From assembly GCA_031266855.1 (NCBI GenBank), contig JAISAF010000361.1:1-12394 (forward strand): a stretch of 12,394 bases of DNA. The letters run 5' to 3'. Below the pieces are notes generated by a model, which saw nothing but the letters and a program-made list of their open reading frames with translations, had not been told where the DNA came from and made no database searches. The translations under genes and the position numbers were made by a program. This DNA comes from Spirochaetales bacterium. Its GTDB lineage: Bacteria > Spirochaetota > Spirochaetia > DTKZ01. Shown piece by piece: positions 6,500 to 12,302 of the stretch (positions are counted from its first letter, which is position 1; every line of letters starts with the position of its first letter).

Positions 6500-7783
6500 T
6501 CAGCGCGGCTTTCGCGGCTTTATAGAATCAAAGCCCGTATAAGGAACAAGGTTCGAAGGAATTTTTACCGAGCCATCAGCCTGCTGGAAATTTTCCAGTA
6601 TAGCGATGATACCACGTGAAAGAGCAATCGCCGTGCCGTTGAGCATGTGTACATAACGCGTTTTATTCCCATCCTTATAACGGACACCCAGACGGCGGGC
6701 CTGGTAATCCGTACAATTGGAAGTGCTGGTTACTTCCCCCCACTCCCCCTCCCCGCCCCGGCCAGGCATCCACGCCTCTATATCGAACTTGCGGTACGCC
6801 GGAGCGCCCAAGTCGCCGGTACAGGTATCCACAACGCGGTACGGTATATCAAGACCGGAAAAAATTTCCTCCTCAATATCCAGAATCCTCCCATGCCAGG
6901 CTTCAGAATCCTCCGGCAAACAGTACACAAACATCTCCACCTTGGAAAACTGATGAACCCGGTAAAGCCCCTTCGAGAACTGACCCGCGGCGCCCGCCTC
7001 GCGGCGGAAACAGTGCGACAAACCAGCCATCTGAATAGGAAGCCTTTCCTTATCAAGAATACTATCCGCATGATAGCCCCCCAGGGTAATCTCCGCCGTA
7101 CCTACCAGACAGGAACCAGTCCCCTCAAGAGCGTAAATATTACTCTCCTCCCCCCGCGGATTAAAACCGATACCCTCAAGGATCTCCTCCTTCGCGATAT
7201 CCGGCGTAATCACCGGAGTAAAACCCCTCTTCACAAGAATATCCAAAGCATAGCGCGTCAACGCAAGCTCCAGAAAAACCGCCTCGTTTTTAAGATAATA
7301 AAACTTCGTCCCCGACACCCTCGTAGCGGTATCAAAATCAATCAGATCAAGTTTCTCACCAAGCTGAACATGATCCAGAGCCTTAAAAGAAAAAACCGCC
7401 GGTTTCCCGCATCTCTTTATCTCAAGATTATCCTTGTCCTCCCTGCCCACAGGAGCATCAGGATGCGCCATATTAGGAATACGTGAGGCGGCAACAGCAA
7501 GCTCCTTCTCCGTCTCTTCCAGCCGCTTTTCGACTAACGCAATCTCCGCCTTCAGGTTTTTCCCATCCTCAATAAAAGCCGCCCGCTCCCCATCGGAAAG
7601 CCCGCCCTTCATCTTCGCGGCATTCTCATTACGGCGGGAACGCAAATCATCAGCCTCCCTAATCAAAGCGCTACGCTCATCATACAGCCTCACCACACCC
7701 GCCGCGTCCGCCCGCATAGCGCGATCCCGGATATTCTTTTCCACCGCCTCCAGGTTGTCCTTCAAAAATTTCAAATCAATCAT
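6500..7783 (-). CDS. serS: Seryl-tRNA synthetase
   Basis: This cytoplasmic class II synthetase charges tRNA-Ser (and tRNA-Sec if present). The product is 427 residues, a standard bacterial length. The N-terminal M-I-D-L-K-F-L-K-D-N and a long charged helical stretch to about residue 105 form the tRNA-binding coiled coil. Motif 2 is C-F-R-R-E-A-G-A-A-G (258-267), followed by the Q-F-S-K-V-E segment. The serine pocket region has E-V-T-S-T-S-N-C (350-357) and Q-A-R-R. Motif 3 is N-G-T-A-I-A-L-S-R-G with Arg390, then A-I-L-E-N-F-Q. The start is ATG 7781-7783, because it has GGAAGG at 7792-7797 with 8-base spacing and gives the canonical MIDLKFL N-terminus; an in-frame GTG at 7790-7792 would overlap that site. 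It overlaps the proC stop by 8 bases and precedes neuB by 2. Confidence 0.96.
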   Translation of the reverse strand: MIDLKFLKDNLEAVEKNIRDRAMRADAAGVVRLYDERSALIREADDLRSRRNENAAKMKGGLSDGERAAFIEDGKNLKAEIALVEKRLEETEKELAVAASRIPNMAHPDAPVGREDKDNLEIKRCGKPAVFSFKALDHVQLGEKLDLIDFDTATRVSGTKFYYLKNEAVFLELALTRYALDILVKRGFTPVITPDIAKEEILEGIGFNPRGEESNIYALEGTGSCLVGTAEITLGGYHADSILDKERLPIQMAGLSHCFRREAGAAGQFSKGLYRVHQFSKVEMFVYCLPEDSEAWHGRILDIEEEIFSGLDIPYRVVDTCTGDLGAPAYRKFDIEAWMPGRGGEGEWGEVTSTSNCTDYQARRLGVRYKDGNKTRYVHMLNGTAIALSRGIIAILENFQQADGSVKIPSNLVPYTGFDSIKPRKPR

Positions 7784-8597
7784 TCTGCACACCTTCCATC
7801 TGCTCAGCCCGCGAAGCAGCCTCCCCCACAGCCCGCATCACAGCCGCGGTAAAAGCCGCCTCCTCCAAAACCTCAATCCCCGCGACAGTAGTCCCCGCCG
7901 GAGAACAGACCTTCGCAATAAGATTCGCCGGCGAATCCTTCGTCCCACGCAAAACAGCCGCCGCCCCCTCCAGCACCCGCACAGCCACATCGCGGGACCT
8001 CTCATATCCCAAACCAGCCTTCACCCCGCCCATCGCCAGGGCATGAACAAAAGCAAACACATACGCAATCCCCGAACCGGAAAGCCCGGTAATCACAGGC
8101 ATAAGCCCCTCCGGTATCTCCCAAGCCTCCCCCGCGGCAGAAACCAAATCCAGAACCTCGCCCCGGAAAACCTCAAACTTCCGCACATCCCCCTGAGCGC
8201 CAGGAAAACAAACCCCCACAGCCGCCTTCTGATACATCGCCGCAATATTCGGCATACAACGCGCCAGATACGGCGTCTTCAAATACTCACGATAAAAAGC
8301 CAGCGGCTTCCCCGCCACAATAGCCACGAACTTTCTCCCCTTCGAATACGGACCAAGCTCCCTCACAACAAGAGCCGCGTCCTGAGGCTTCACCGCGATA
8401 ATCGTAACATCCGCGAAGTCAAGCAGCCCCCGGAAATCGCCAGTAAAATCACGAGCCGCGTAACTCCCCACAGCCACCTCCATCCGCGCCGCAACCTTCT
8501 CCACGACCCCAAAATTCGCGCTCCCGAATTTATTCCTCAACCCAGCCGCGAAAGCCTCACCCATATTTCCAAACCCAATAATCCCTATATTCTTCAT
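7776..8597 (-). CDS. proC: Pyrroline-5-carboxylate reductase
   Basis: This enzyme makes proline from 1-pyrroline-5-carboxylate using NAD(P)H, the last step of proline synthesis, in the cytoplasm. The 273-residue length is standard. The Rossmann motif is G-F-G-N-M-G (8-13), followed by A-V-K-P-Q-D (68-73), C-M-P-N-I-A-A (114-120), S-G-S-G-I-A-Y-V-F (173-181) and S-P-A-G-T-T-V-A-G-I (232-241). The usual SGSGPAY has Ile in place of Pro (residue 177), and the usual MPNTPA is MPNIAA; both are at substrate-binding positions but conserved in size and polarity class. ATG 8595-8597 follows GAGGG with only a 3-base gap, shorter than normal. It is the first gene of the operon, overlapping serS by 8 bases. 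Confidence 0.94.
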   Translation of the reverse strand: MKNIGIIGFGNMGEAFAAGLRNKFGSANFGVVEKVAARMEVAVGSYAARDFTGDFRGLLDFADVTIIAVKPQDAALVVRELGPYSKGRKFVAIVAGKPLAFYREYLKTPYLARCMPNIAAMYQKAAVGVCFPGAQGDVRKFEVFRGEVLDLVSAAGEAWEIPEGLMPVITGLSGSGIAYVFAFVHALAMGGVKAGLGYERSRDVAVRVLEGAAAVLRGTKDSPANLIAKVCSPAGTTVAGIEVLEEAAFTAAVMRAVGEAASRAEQMEGVQND

Positions 8598-8606
8598 ATT
8601 CCCTCA

Positions 8607-8636
8607 AGTGTATCCCCGCAACCCCAAAAATATCAA
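8607..8636 (-). promoter_or_regulatory. proC: Weak candidate promoter of the proC-serS-neuB-FAD operon
   Basis: On the minus strand, TTGATA (8636-8631, five of six to the -35 consensus) is followed after 19 bases by TACACT (8612-8607, four of six). The spacing is long and the -10 abuts the Shine-Dalgarno, so this is tentative. Confidence 0.22.
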
Positions 8637-8667
8637 GACCGCCCAAAGAATCACGGCATTTAGTTTT

Positions 8668-8795
8668 CGGGCGCATTTTCTTGTCCGCACACGCGGACAA
8701 AAAAACCGGGCTATCCGCTCCAATTCCTCGGAAGCGCCGATGCGCTTCCTGTGGGATTTCCGATCCTATCCCTTGCGCGCGCACCAGCGCAAAAA
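8668..8795 (+). repeat. Hairpin-cassette repeat, copy D
   Basis: In order: left linker CGGGCGCATTTTC (8668-8680), hairpin 8681-8700 (arms TTGTCCGC / GCGGACAA, loop ACAC), linker CCGGGCTATCCGCTCCAAT (8706-8724), hairpin 8730-8749 (arms GGAAGCGC / GCGCTTCC, loop CGAT), linker GGGATTTCCGATCCTATC, then TTGCGC / GCGCAA at 8773-8792 around GCGCACCA. It has the linker order of copies B and C but no MITE-like ends, and the hairpin arms are unrelated to those of the other copies. Confidence 0.8.
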
Positions 8796-8800
8796 AAAAT

Positions 8801-8822
8801 CACCGCTAAGTCGAAGAAGTAA
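8801..8822 (+). repeat. TTTACCGC-type motif, forward copy
   Basis: CACCGCTAAGTCGAAGAAGT followed by AAAAAAAG. It is separated from copy D by an A-run and pairs with the inverted copy at 9058-9076. Confidence 0.65.
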
Positions 8823-8854
8823 AAAAAGAAACATGGCTTTCCCTGCCCCCGCTC

Positions 8855-8876
8855 GGCGTAGTCTCCAGACTACGCC
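8855..8876. repeat. CTCCAG-centred hairpin 1
   Basis: Perfect 10-base-pair arms GGCGTAGTCT / AGACTACGCC around CC, followed by GTGTTAGCA. The centre reads CTCCAG. Confidence 0.8.
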
Positions 8877-8885
8877 GTGTTAGCA

Positions 8886-8903
8886 GCAAGGCTCCAGCCT
8901 TGC
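8886..8903. repeat. CTCCAG-centred hairpin 2
   Basis: Perfect 8-base-pair arms GCAAGGCT / AGCCTTGC around CC, 9 bases after hairpin 1. The centre is CTCCAG again; the outer arms are unrelated. Confidence 0.8.
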
Positions 8904-8963
8904 AAAGCCAGGCAGCAGGGCATCACTCATTCATTTTATCCGTTCAACCAGAATAATCCGTTC

Positions 8964-8985
8964 GGCGCAGACTGGAGCCTGCGCC
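8964..8985. repeat. CTCCAG-centred hairpin 3 (inverted centre)
   Basis: GGCGCAGACT / AGCCTGCGCC around GG, nine of ten pairs. The centre reads CTGGAG, the complement of CTCCAG, and the hairpin is followed by GCGTTAGAT, matching the tail of hairpin 1. Confidence 0.7.
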
Positions 8986-9002
8986 GCGTTAGATACCATA
9001 AT

Positions 9003-9072
9003 TTCCTTCCTTCTTTTGCTTCTTCGCCCTTGCCAGTGCTTCTTCGCCCTTGCCAGTTTTCGGCTTAGCGGT
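9003..9072 (-). repeat. Inverted copy of the 1908-1988 repeat, with two-unit minisatellite
   Basis: Read on the minus strand, this gives the CCGCTAAGCCGAAAACTGG block, two perfect 20-base units (9018-9057, ACTGGCAAGGGCGAAGAAGC), then AAAAGAAGGAAGG. The order and sequence match 1908-1988, where the unit is 17 bases and present three times. The TTTACCGC motif copy is at 9058-9076. Confidence 0.8.
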
Positions 9073-9130
9073 AAATTGTTCTTTGAGGTACAGTATAATC
9101 ATCTCCTTTCGAATTGGGACCAGGTTAGTG

Positions 9131-9260
9131 CACATAACGGCAAGTTATTTTCACTTTTCGCAAAGATACCCCGGCCTTTTAATCTATTCTTCCCTTATTT
9201 CACTTCTTCGACTTCGTGGTAATTCCTCTTGCGGTAGTCATACAGCCGGAACGTTATACG
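9131..9260. other. Palindrome-like site 1, possible recombination site (attC-like)
   Basis: The ends CACATAACG (9131-9139) and CGTTATACG (9252-9260) pair imperfectly. Further in, CGCAA (9159-9163) pairs with TTGCG (9229-9233) at matching distances (19 and 18 bases). It contains a TTTACCGC-type motif, inverted, at 9202-9224. Integron attC sites have this architecture (paired RYYYAAC/GTTRRRY ends, long imperfect stem), but the cores here deviate and no integrase is in view. Confidence 0.25.
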
Positions 9261-9300
9261 ACAGAAAAATTAAAATTTTTGTAAAATTATATAAAGACTA

Positions 9301-9329
9301 TTGACAGAAAATTAAAAAAATAATACGAT
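9301..9329 (+). promoter_or_regulatory. Sigma-70-type promoter for the small lipoprotein ORF
   Basis: A perfect -35 TTGACA (9301-9306), a 17-base AT-rich spacer and -10 TACGAT (9324-9329, four of six). The predicted transcript start falls at about 9336, the GTG start codon itself, so the message would be leaderless. Confidence 0.5.
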
Positions 9330-9335
9330 GGCTAT

Positions 9336-9629
9336 GTGAAAAGTTCTGTTTGGACAAGTATTTTAATGTTATCCGGCTGTTCAGCTAGTAAGTATCAATA
9401 TTCCATAAAAATAAATACTCAAAATAATATTGTATTTAATATATTGAAAAATTATCCAAATATCATTCCCGGTTTTCATAATTATGTAAAAACTATTTCA
9501 CAAAATAGAACACAATATGGAATAACCGAATTAATAATTAAAAAAAATGACAATAAAACTGAATATACAGTAGTAAATCATACGAAAGTACCATTTTATA
9601 TAAAAAAAGGAATTGAAGGAATCATTTGA
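9336..9629 (+). CDS. Small AT-rich putative lipoprotein, no recognised family
   Basis: The product is 97 residues beginning (GTG)K-S-S-V-W-T-S-I-L-M and reaching a classic lipobox L-S-G-C at residues 12-15, so the mature protein would be a lipid-anchored peptide of 83 residues. The N-terminal signal is short for a lipoprotein. The remainder is Asn-, Ile-, Lys- and Tyr-rich with strand-like segments (Y-Q-Y-S-I-K-I-N, I-T-E-L-I-I-K-K-N, K-T-E-Y-T-V-V-N-H). An in-frame stop at 9321-9323 limits the start to GTG 9336 or ATG 9366; only the former includes the lipobox signal. There is no Shine-Dalgarno, but a good promoter places the transcript start at the GTG. The end is a tandem TGA TAA. Base composition is far more AT-rich than that of the neighbouring genes, suggesting acquisition from outside or a decaying 5'-truncated gene. 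No homologue is recognised. Confidence 0.5.
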   Translation: MKSSVWTSILMLSGCSASKYQYSIKINTQNNIVFNILKNYPNIIPGFHNYVKTISQNRTQYGITELIIKKNDNKTEYTVVNHTKVPFYIKKGIEGII

Positions 9630-9730
9630 TAAGAGGTCTGTTCGGAAACCCCGCGGCTTCGATATAAAAATGAATTTGAAATAATAAGAAATATGTAAAA
9701 TAGTTAAGAAATAATAGAGCAATTTTCTAT

Positions 9731-9881
9731 CGCATAACAGATCCGCTTACGCTGCGGTCCGCGGTTCGCACGGGGCATTCCCCGATGTAAACCTTTGCCA
9801 CATTTTACCAGCCATCAGGCTTTGCTTCGCAAAGCCCGTATCCGGTCCGGCAAACTGTCCTGCCAGTTGGAACGTTAAGCG
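9731..9881. other. Palindrome-like site 2, possible recombination site (attC-like)
   Basis: The ends CGCATAAC (9731-9738) and GTTAAGCG (9874-9881) are complementary at seven of eight positions. The site is GC-rich with internal hairpins: 9771-9784 (CGGGG / CCCCG) and 9818-9836 (GGCTTTGC / GCAAAGCC, loop TTC). GTTAAGC fits the integron core GTTRRRY. It shares GGAACGTTA (9869-9877) with site 1 (9248-9256). Confidence 0.28.
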
Positions 9882-10003
9882 CAATTTGCTTCACAATTAT
9901 CATGAAATCCTTTCCAGAATTGAATGGCTGCTATTCTTTCTTCAGGAATATGATAGTAAACATTTGGACTATATCTATATGTTGTAGAATATAATCCATA
10001 CAA
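9875..10003 (-). pseudogene. Possible 3' remnant of an antisense gene
   Basis: The frame on the minus strand, open from 10021 to the TAA at 9877-9875, encodes about 49 residues with protein-like character, including Y-R-Y-S-P-N-V-Y-Y-H-I-P-E-E-R-I-A-A-I-Q and F-W-K-G-F-H-D-N. It has no good start codon (TTG 10003 at best) or ribosome site and overlaps the chemoreceptor leader. It ends exactly in the GCTTAAC core of site 2. It may be a decayed gene or chance. Confidence 0.25.
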
Positions 10004-10013
10004 AATAAGGGAG
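9990..10013 (+). promoter_or_regulatory. -10 box and Shine-Dalgarno of the chemoreceptor gene
   Basis: A perfect TATAAT lies at 9990-9995; the best -35 (TTGGAC, 9964-9969) is 20 bases away, which is long. AAGGGAG at 10007-10013 precedes ATG 10024 by 10 bases. I see no sigma-28-type motif. Confidence 0.45.
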
Positions 10014-10023
10014 ATAAAATATT

Positions 10024-12198
10024 ATGAGAATTGGTACAAAACTCATACTCATTCTTACGGTGCTGAATGTCATCGGCATTGGGATTTTAGCGGCATTCGC
10101 GCTATTCTTTTCCCGTACCCAGATTGACCTCATGGCCCATGAAAGCGCGGCAAGTATCGCGATGGAAAACGCTGAAAAGGTAGGGCGTTACCTTGAAATC
10201 TACATGGACGCCGCCCGGACTCTGGCGGAGGTTATGAGCCAGTATGAAACCATATCCGTCGCGAACCGGCGTAATTTTTTCAATATGATGCTCCGGGGGT
10301 ATATAGAGGCGCATCCAGAGGTGGTCGATATATACAGCGCCTGGAAGCCCAACGCCCTGGACGGCATTGACGCGCACTACGCAAACGCCCCGGGCACGGG
10401 TAGTACCGGACGCTTTGCGGTAGTCTGGGCGCTGGGGCAGGATGGGAAGCCTTTTGCGGAAGCCTTGCCCGCGGGATTCGATAAGGAAGACTATTACACT
10501 ATCGCCATGACCACCGGGAAAGAGGCGCTTACCGAACCCTTTTTCTATACGGTAGGCGGAAAGAACTTTGTTGTTCCCAGCATGGCGGTGCCCATTAAAA
10601 ACAGCAGGGGTGAAACGGTCGGCGTTGTAGGCATTGATATCGAGCTCGGCGGGGTTCAAACTATGGTAAATAATCTAAAACCCTTTGGAAACGGGGTGGC
10701 GGCGGTCTTTAGTTCAGGCGGTCATAATATAGCCCACTTTGATCCCAGCCGTAATGGGAAAAATATGCGGGATACCGAAGGCGATATTGTAGGCGGCCAT
10801 TTAAATGACTGGATTAATGCCGTTACCACCGGAACTCCTATAGATTTCATAGCAGGGGATATGATGATCTATTTGTCCCCGTTTACCGTGGGTAATTCTG
10901 CGAACCCCTGGAGTCTGGCGATAGCAACTTCGTACACTGATATTATGAAACCGGTCAACCGGATGTTCCTCATTATTATTTGTATAGGCGCGGCAACGCT
11001 TGCCGCCATGACCGCGGGGGCTTTTATTATCTCCCGTTCCATCAGCCGTCCCATTGTGCGGACAATGACAATCCTGAAAGATATCTCCGAAGGGGACCTG
11101 ACCCGCCAGATTGATATACAGTCAAAGGATGAAGTTGGGGAACTGGCGAGGTATATCAATTTCACGATAGACAGGATCAGGAACCTGATTATGGCCATCA
11201 GAAATCAAAGTTCCGCCCTCTCCGGCATCGGAAACGAACTTGCAAGTAACATGAGCGAAACCGCCACGGCGATCAATGAAATCACCGCCAATATTCAGAG
11301 TATAAAAACACGGGTCATTAACCAATCGGCCAGCGTTATCGAAACCAACACCACTATGGAACAGATCACCGTCAACATCGACAAACTCTCAAACCATGTG
11401 GACAGGCAGAGTATCAGCGTCGCGCAGTCTTCTTCAGCGATTGAGGAAATGCTCGCCAATATCCAGTCTGTTACCCAAACCCTCGTCAAAAACGCCGACA
11501 GCGTTCAGGAACTGATGAACGCATCCGAAGTGGGACGGACGGGCCTTCAGGAAGTAGCAACGGACATCCAGGGAATCGCCAAGGAATCCGAGGGGCTTTT
11601 GGAGATAAACGCGGTGATGGAAAACATAGCCAGCCAGACCAACCTCTTATCAATGAATGCCGCCATTGAAGCGGCCCACGCCGGAGAAGCGGGAAAAGGC
11701 TTCGCCGTTGTGTCTGACGAAATACGCAAGCTGGCCGAAAATTCCGGCGAACAGTCAAAAACTATTTCCGAGGTACTTAAAAAGATTAAAAATTCTATCG
11801 ATAAGATAACCAAATCCGCTGACAACGTACTCAAAAAGTTTGTGGCAATAGACAGCGGGGTTAAAACCGTGTCCGACCAGGAAGAAAATATCCGTAACGC
11901 CATGGAGGAACAGGGCGCGGGGAGCAAGCAAATATTGGAAGCTATCGGGCAGTTGAACGAAGCGACCCAAATGGTCAAAGGCGGTTCACAGGAGATGCTT
12001 GAAGGCAGCCATCAGGTAATACAGGAAAGTAAAAATCTGGAACTGGCGACACAGGAGATCACCAACGGAATGAACGAGATGGCCACCGGAGCGGAACAGA
12101 TCAATGTGGCGGTCAATCGCGTAAATATCATCAGCGGAAAGAACAAGGAAAACATTGATGTGCTGGTTAGAGAAATATCAAAATTCAAAGTGGAATAG
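10024..12198 (+). CDS. Methyl-accepting chemotaxis protein (dCache-HAMP-MCP signal)
   Basis: This 724-residue inner-membrane chemoreceptor senses small molecules outside the membrane and controls CheA through CheW. TM1 is at about residues 7-29. The periplasmic region (about 35-305) looks like dCache_1: a Y-S-A-W segment (104-107), D-Y-Y (156-158), L-T-E-P-F-F-Y, and G-V-V-G-I-D-I-E (200-207). I do not see the classic amino-acid-binding R-x-W-Y arrangement, so the ligand is unknown. TM2 is at about 314-337, HAMP at about 338-390 (S-I-S-R-P-I through D-E-V-G-E-L), and the rest is a long coiled-coil signalling hairpin. The CheA/CheW tip is I-A-S-Q-T-N-L-L-S-M-N-A-A-I-E-A-A-H-A-G-E with G-K-G-F-A-V-V-S-D-E-I-R (535-570). 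No C-terminal CheR-tethering pentapeptide is seen. It stands alone, with no che genes adjacent, as is common for receptors in spirochetes with many MCPs. Confidence 0.95.
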   Translation: MRIGTKLILILTVLNVIGIGILAAFALFFSRTQIDLMAHESAASIAMENAEKVGRYLEIYMDAARTLAEVMSQYETISVANRRNFFNMMLRGYIEAHPEVVDIYSAWKPNALDGIDAHYANAPGTGSTGRFAVVWALGQDGKPFAEALPAGFDKEDYYTIAMTTGKEALTEPFFYTVGGKNFVVPSMAVPIKNSRGETVGVVGIDIELGGVQTMVNNLKPFGNGVAAVFSSGGHNIAHFDPSRNGKNMRDTEGDIVGGHLNDWINAVTTGTPIDFIAGDMMIYLSPFTVGNSANPWSLAIATSYTDIMKPVNRMFLIIICIGAATLAAMTAGAFIISRSISRPIVRTMTILKDISEGDLTRQIDIQSKDEVGELARYINFTIDRIRNLIMAIRNQSSALSGIGNELASNMSETATAINEITANIQSIKTRVINQSASVIETNTTMEQITVNIDKLSNHVDRQSISVAQSSSAIEEMLANIQSVTQTLVKNADSVQELMNASEVGRTGLQEVATDIQGIAKESEGLLEINAVMENIASQTNLLSMNAAIEAAHAGEAGKGFAVVSDEIRKLAENSGEQSKTISEVLKKIKNSIDKITKSADNVLKKFVAIDSGVKTVSDQEENIRNAMEEQGAGSKQILEAIGQLNEATQMVKGGSQEMLEGSHQVIQESKNLELATQEITNGMNEMATGAEQINVAVNRVNIISGKNKENIDVLVREISKFKVE

Positions 12199-12213
12199 CG
12201 GTAACATAAAATA

Positions 12214-12250
12214 GACTTGTCTGATAAGCTTTTTGCTTCTCTCACAAGTC
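12214..12250 (+). terminator. Nested hairpin after chemoreceptor, candidate terminator
   Basis: Outer arms GACTTGT (12214-12220) / ACAAGTC (12244-12250) enclose AAGC / GCTT (12226-12238, loop TTTTT). It lies 15 bases after the stop codon. No T-run follows, so any termination would be structure-dependent. Confidence 0.35.
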
Positions 12251-12252
12251 CC

Positions 12253-12285
12253 GTGGGATTTGCCGCAAACAGCGGTAAATCCCAC
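12253..12285 (+). terminator. Strong 14-pair hairpin after chemoreceptor
   Basis: Arms GTGGGATTTGCCGC (12253-12266) / GCGGTAAATCCCAC (12272-12285) with loop AAACA; 13 Watson-Crick pairs and one G-U pair when transcribed. It is followed by AAAACCGC rather than a T-run. It could protect the mRNA 3' end as well as terminate. Confidence 0.4.
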
Positions 12286-12302
12286 AAAACCGCATAAATA
12301 TG

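Larger units (their letters stand above)
8598..9335. other. Non-coding region with four repeat types, between divergent transcription units
   Basis: This 738-base stretch between the operon start (minus strand) and the small lipoprotein ORF (plus strand) contains hairpin-cassette copy D, three CTCCAG-centred hairpins, three TTTACCGC-type motifs, a two-unit minisatellite and a palindrome-like site ending in GGAACGTTATACG. No open frame has protein-like content. GC content falls sharply after about 9260. Confidence 0.7.
9630..10023. other. Non-coding region between lipoprotein ORF and chemoreceptor
   Basis: The first 100 bases are AT-rich with nothing recognisable. Then comes palindrome-like site 2 (9731-9881), a possible antisense gene fragment (9875-10003) and the chemoreceptor promoter and ribosome binding site. 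Confidence 0.65.

Noticed and set aside
6647..7486. Plus-strand open frame of 279 codons antisense to serS
   Set aside because: Shadow of serS; basic low-complexity translation with no start signal.
7434..8663. Plus-strand open frame of 409 codons antisense to proC and serS
   Set aside because: Its product is Arg/Ser/His/Pro-rich low-complexity sequence, as expected for the mirror of GC-biased third positions; both genes on the other strand are unmistakable.
8978..8992. GCGTTAGAT and GTGTTAGCA after the CTCCAG hairpins as integron core sites
   Set aside because: GTTAGAT fits GTTRRRY, but no complementary RYYYAAC partner lies at a suitable distance and the adjacent structure is a short perfect hairpin, unlike attC.
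9094..9099. Perfect TATAAT in the 8598-9335 region as a promoter
   Set aside because: No acceptable -35 at 16-18 bases upstream and no gene starting within 200 bases downstream.
563..9335. Hairpin clusters as a possible CRISPR array
   Set aside because: The repeats are not evenly spaced, the variable parts are themselves palindromes rather than unique spacers, and no cas gene is present.
9531..9722. Minus-strand 63-codon open frame rich in Phe, Tyr and Ile
   Set aside because: It looks membrane-like only because the DNA is AT-rich; it overlaps the better-supported lipoprotein ORF and lacks a ribosome site.
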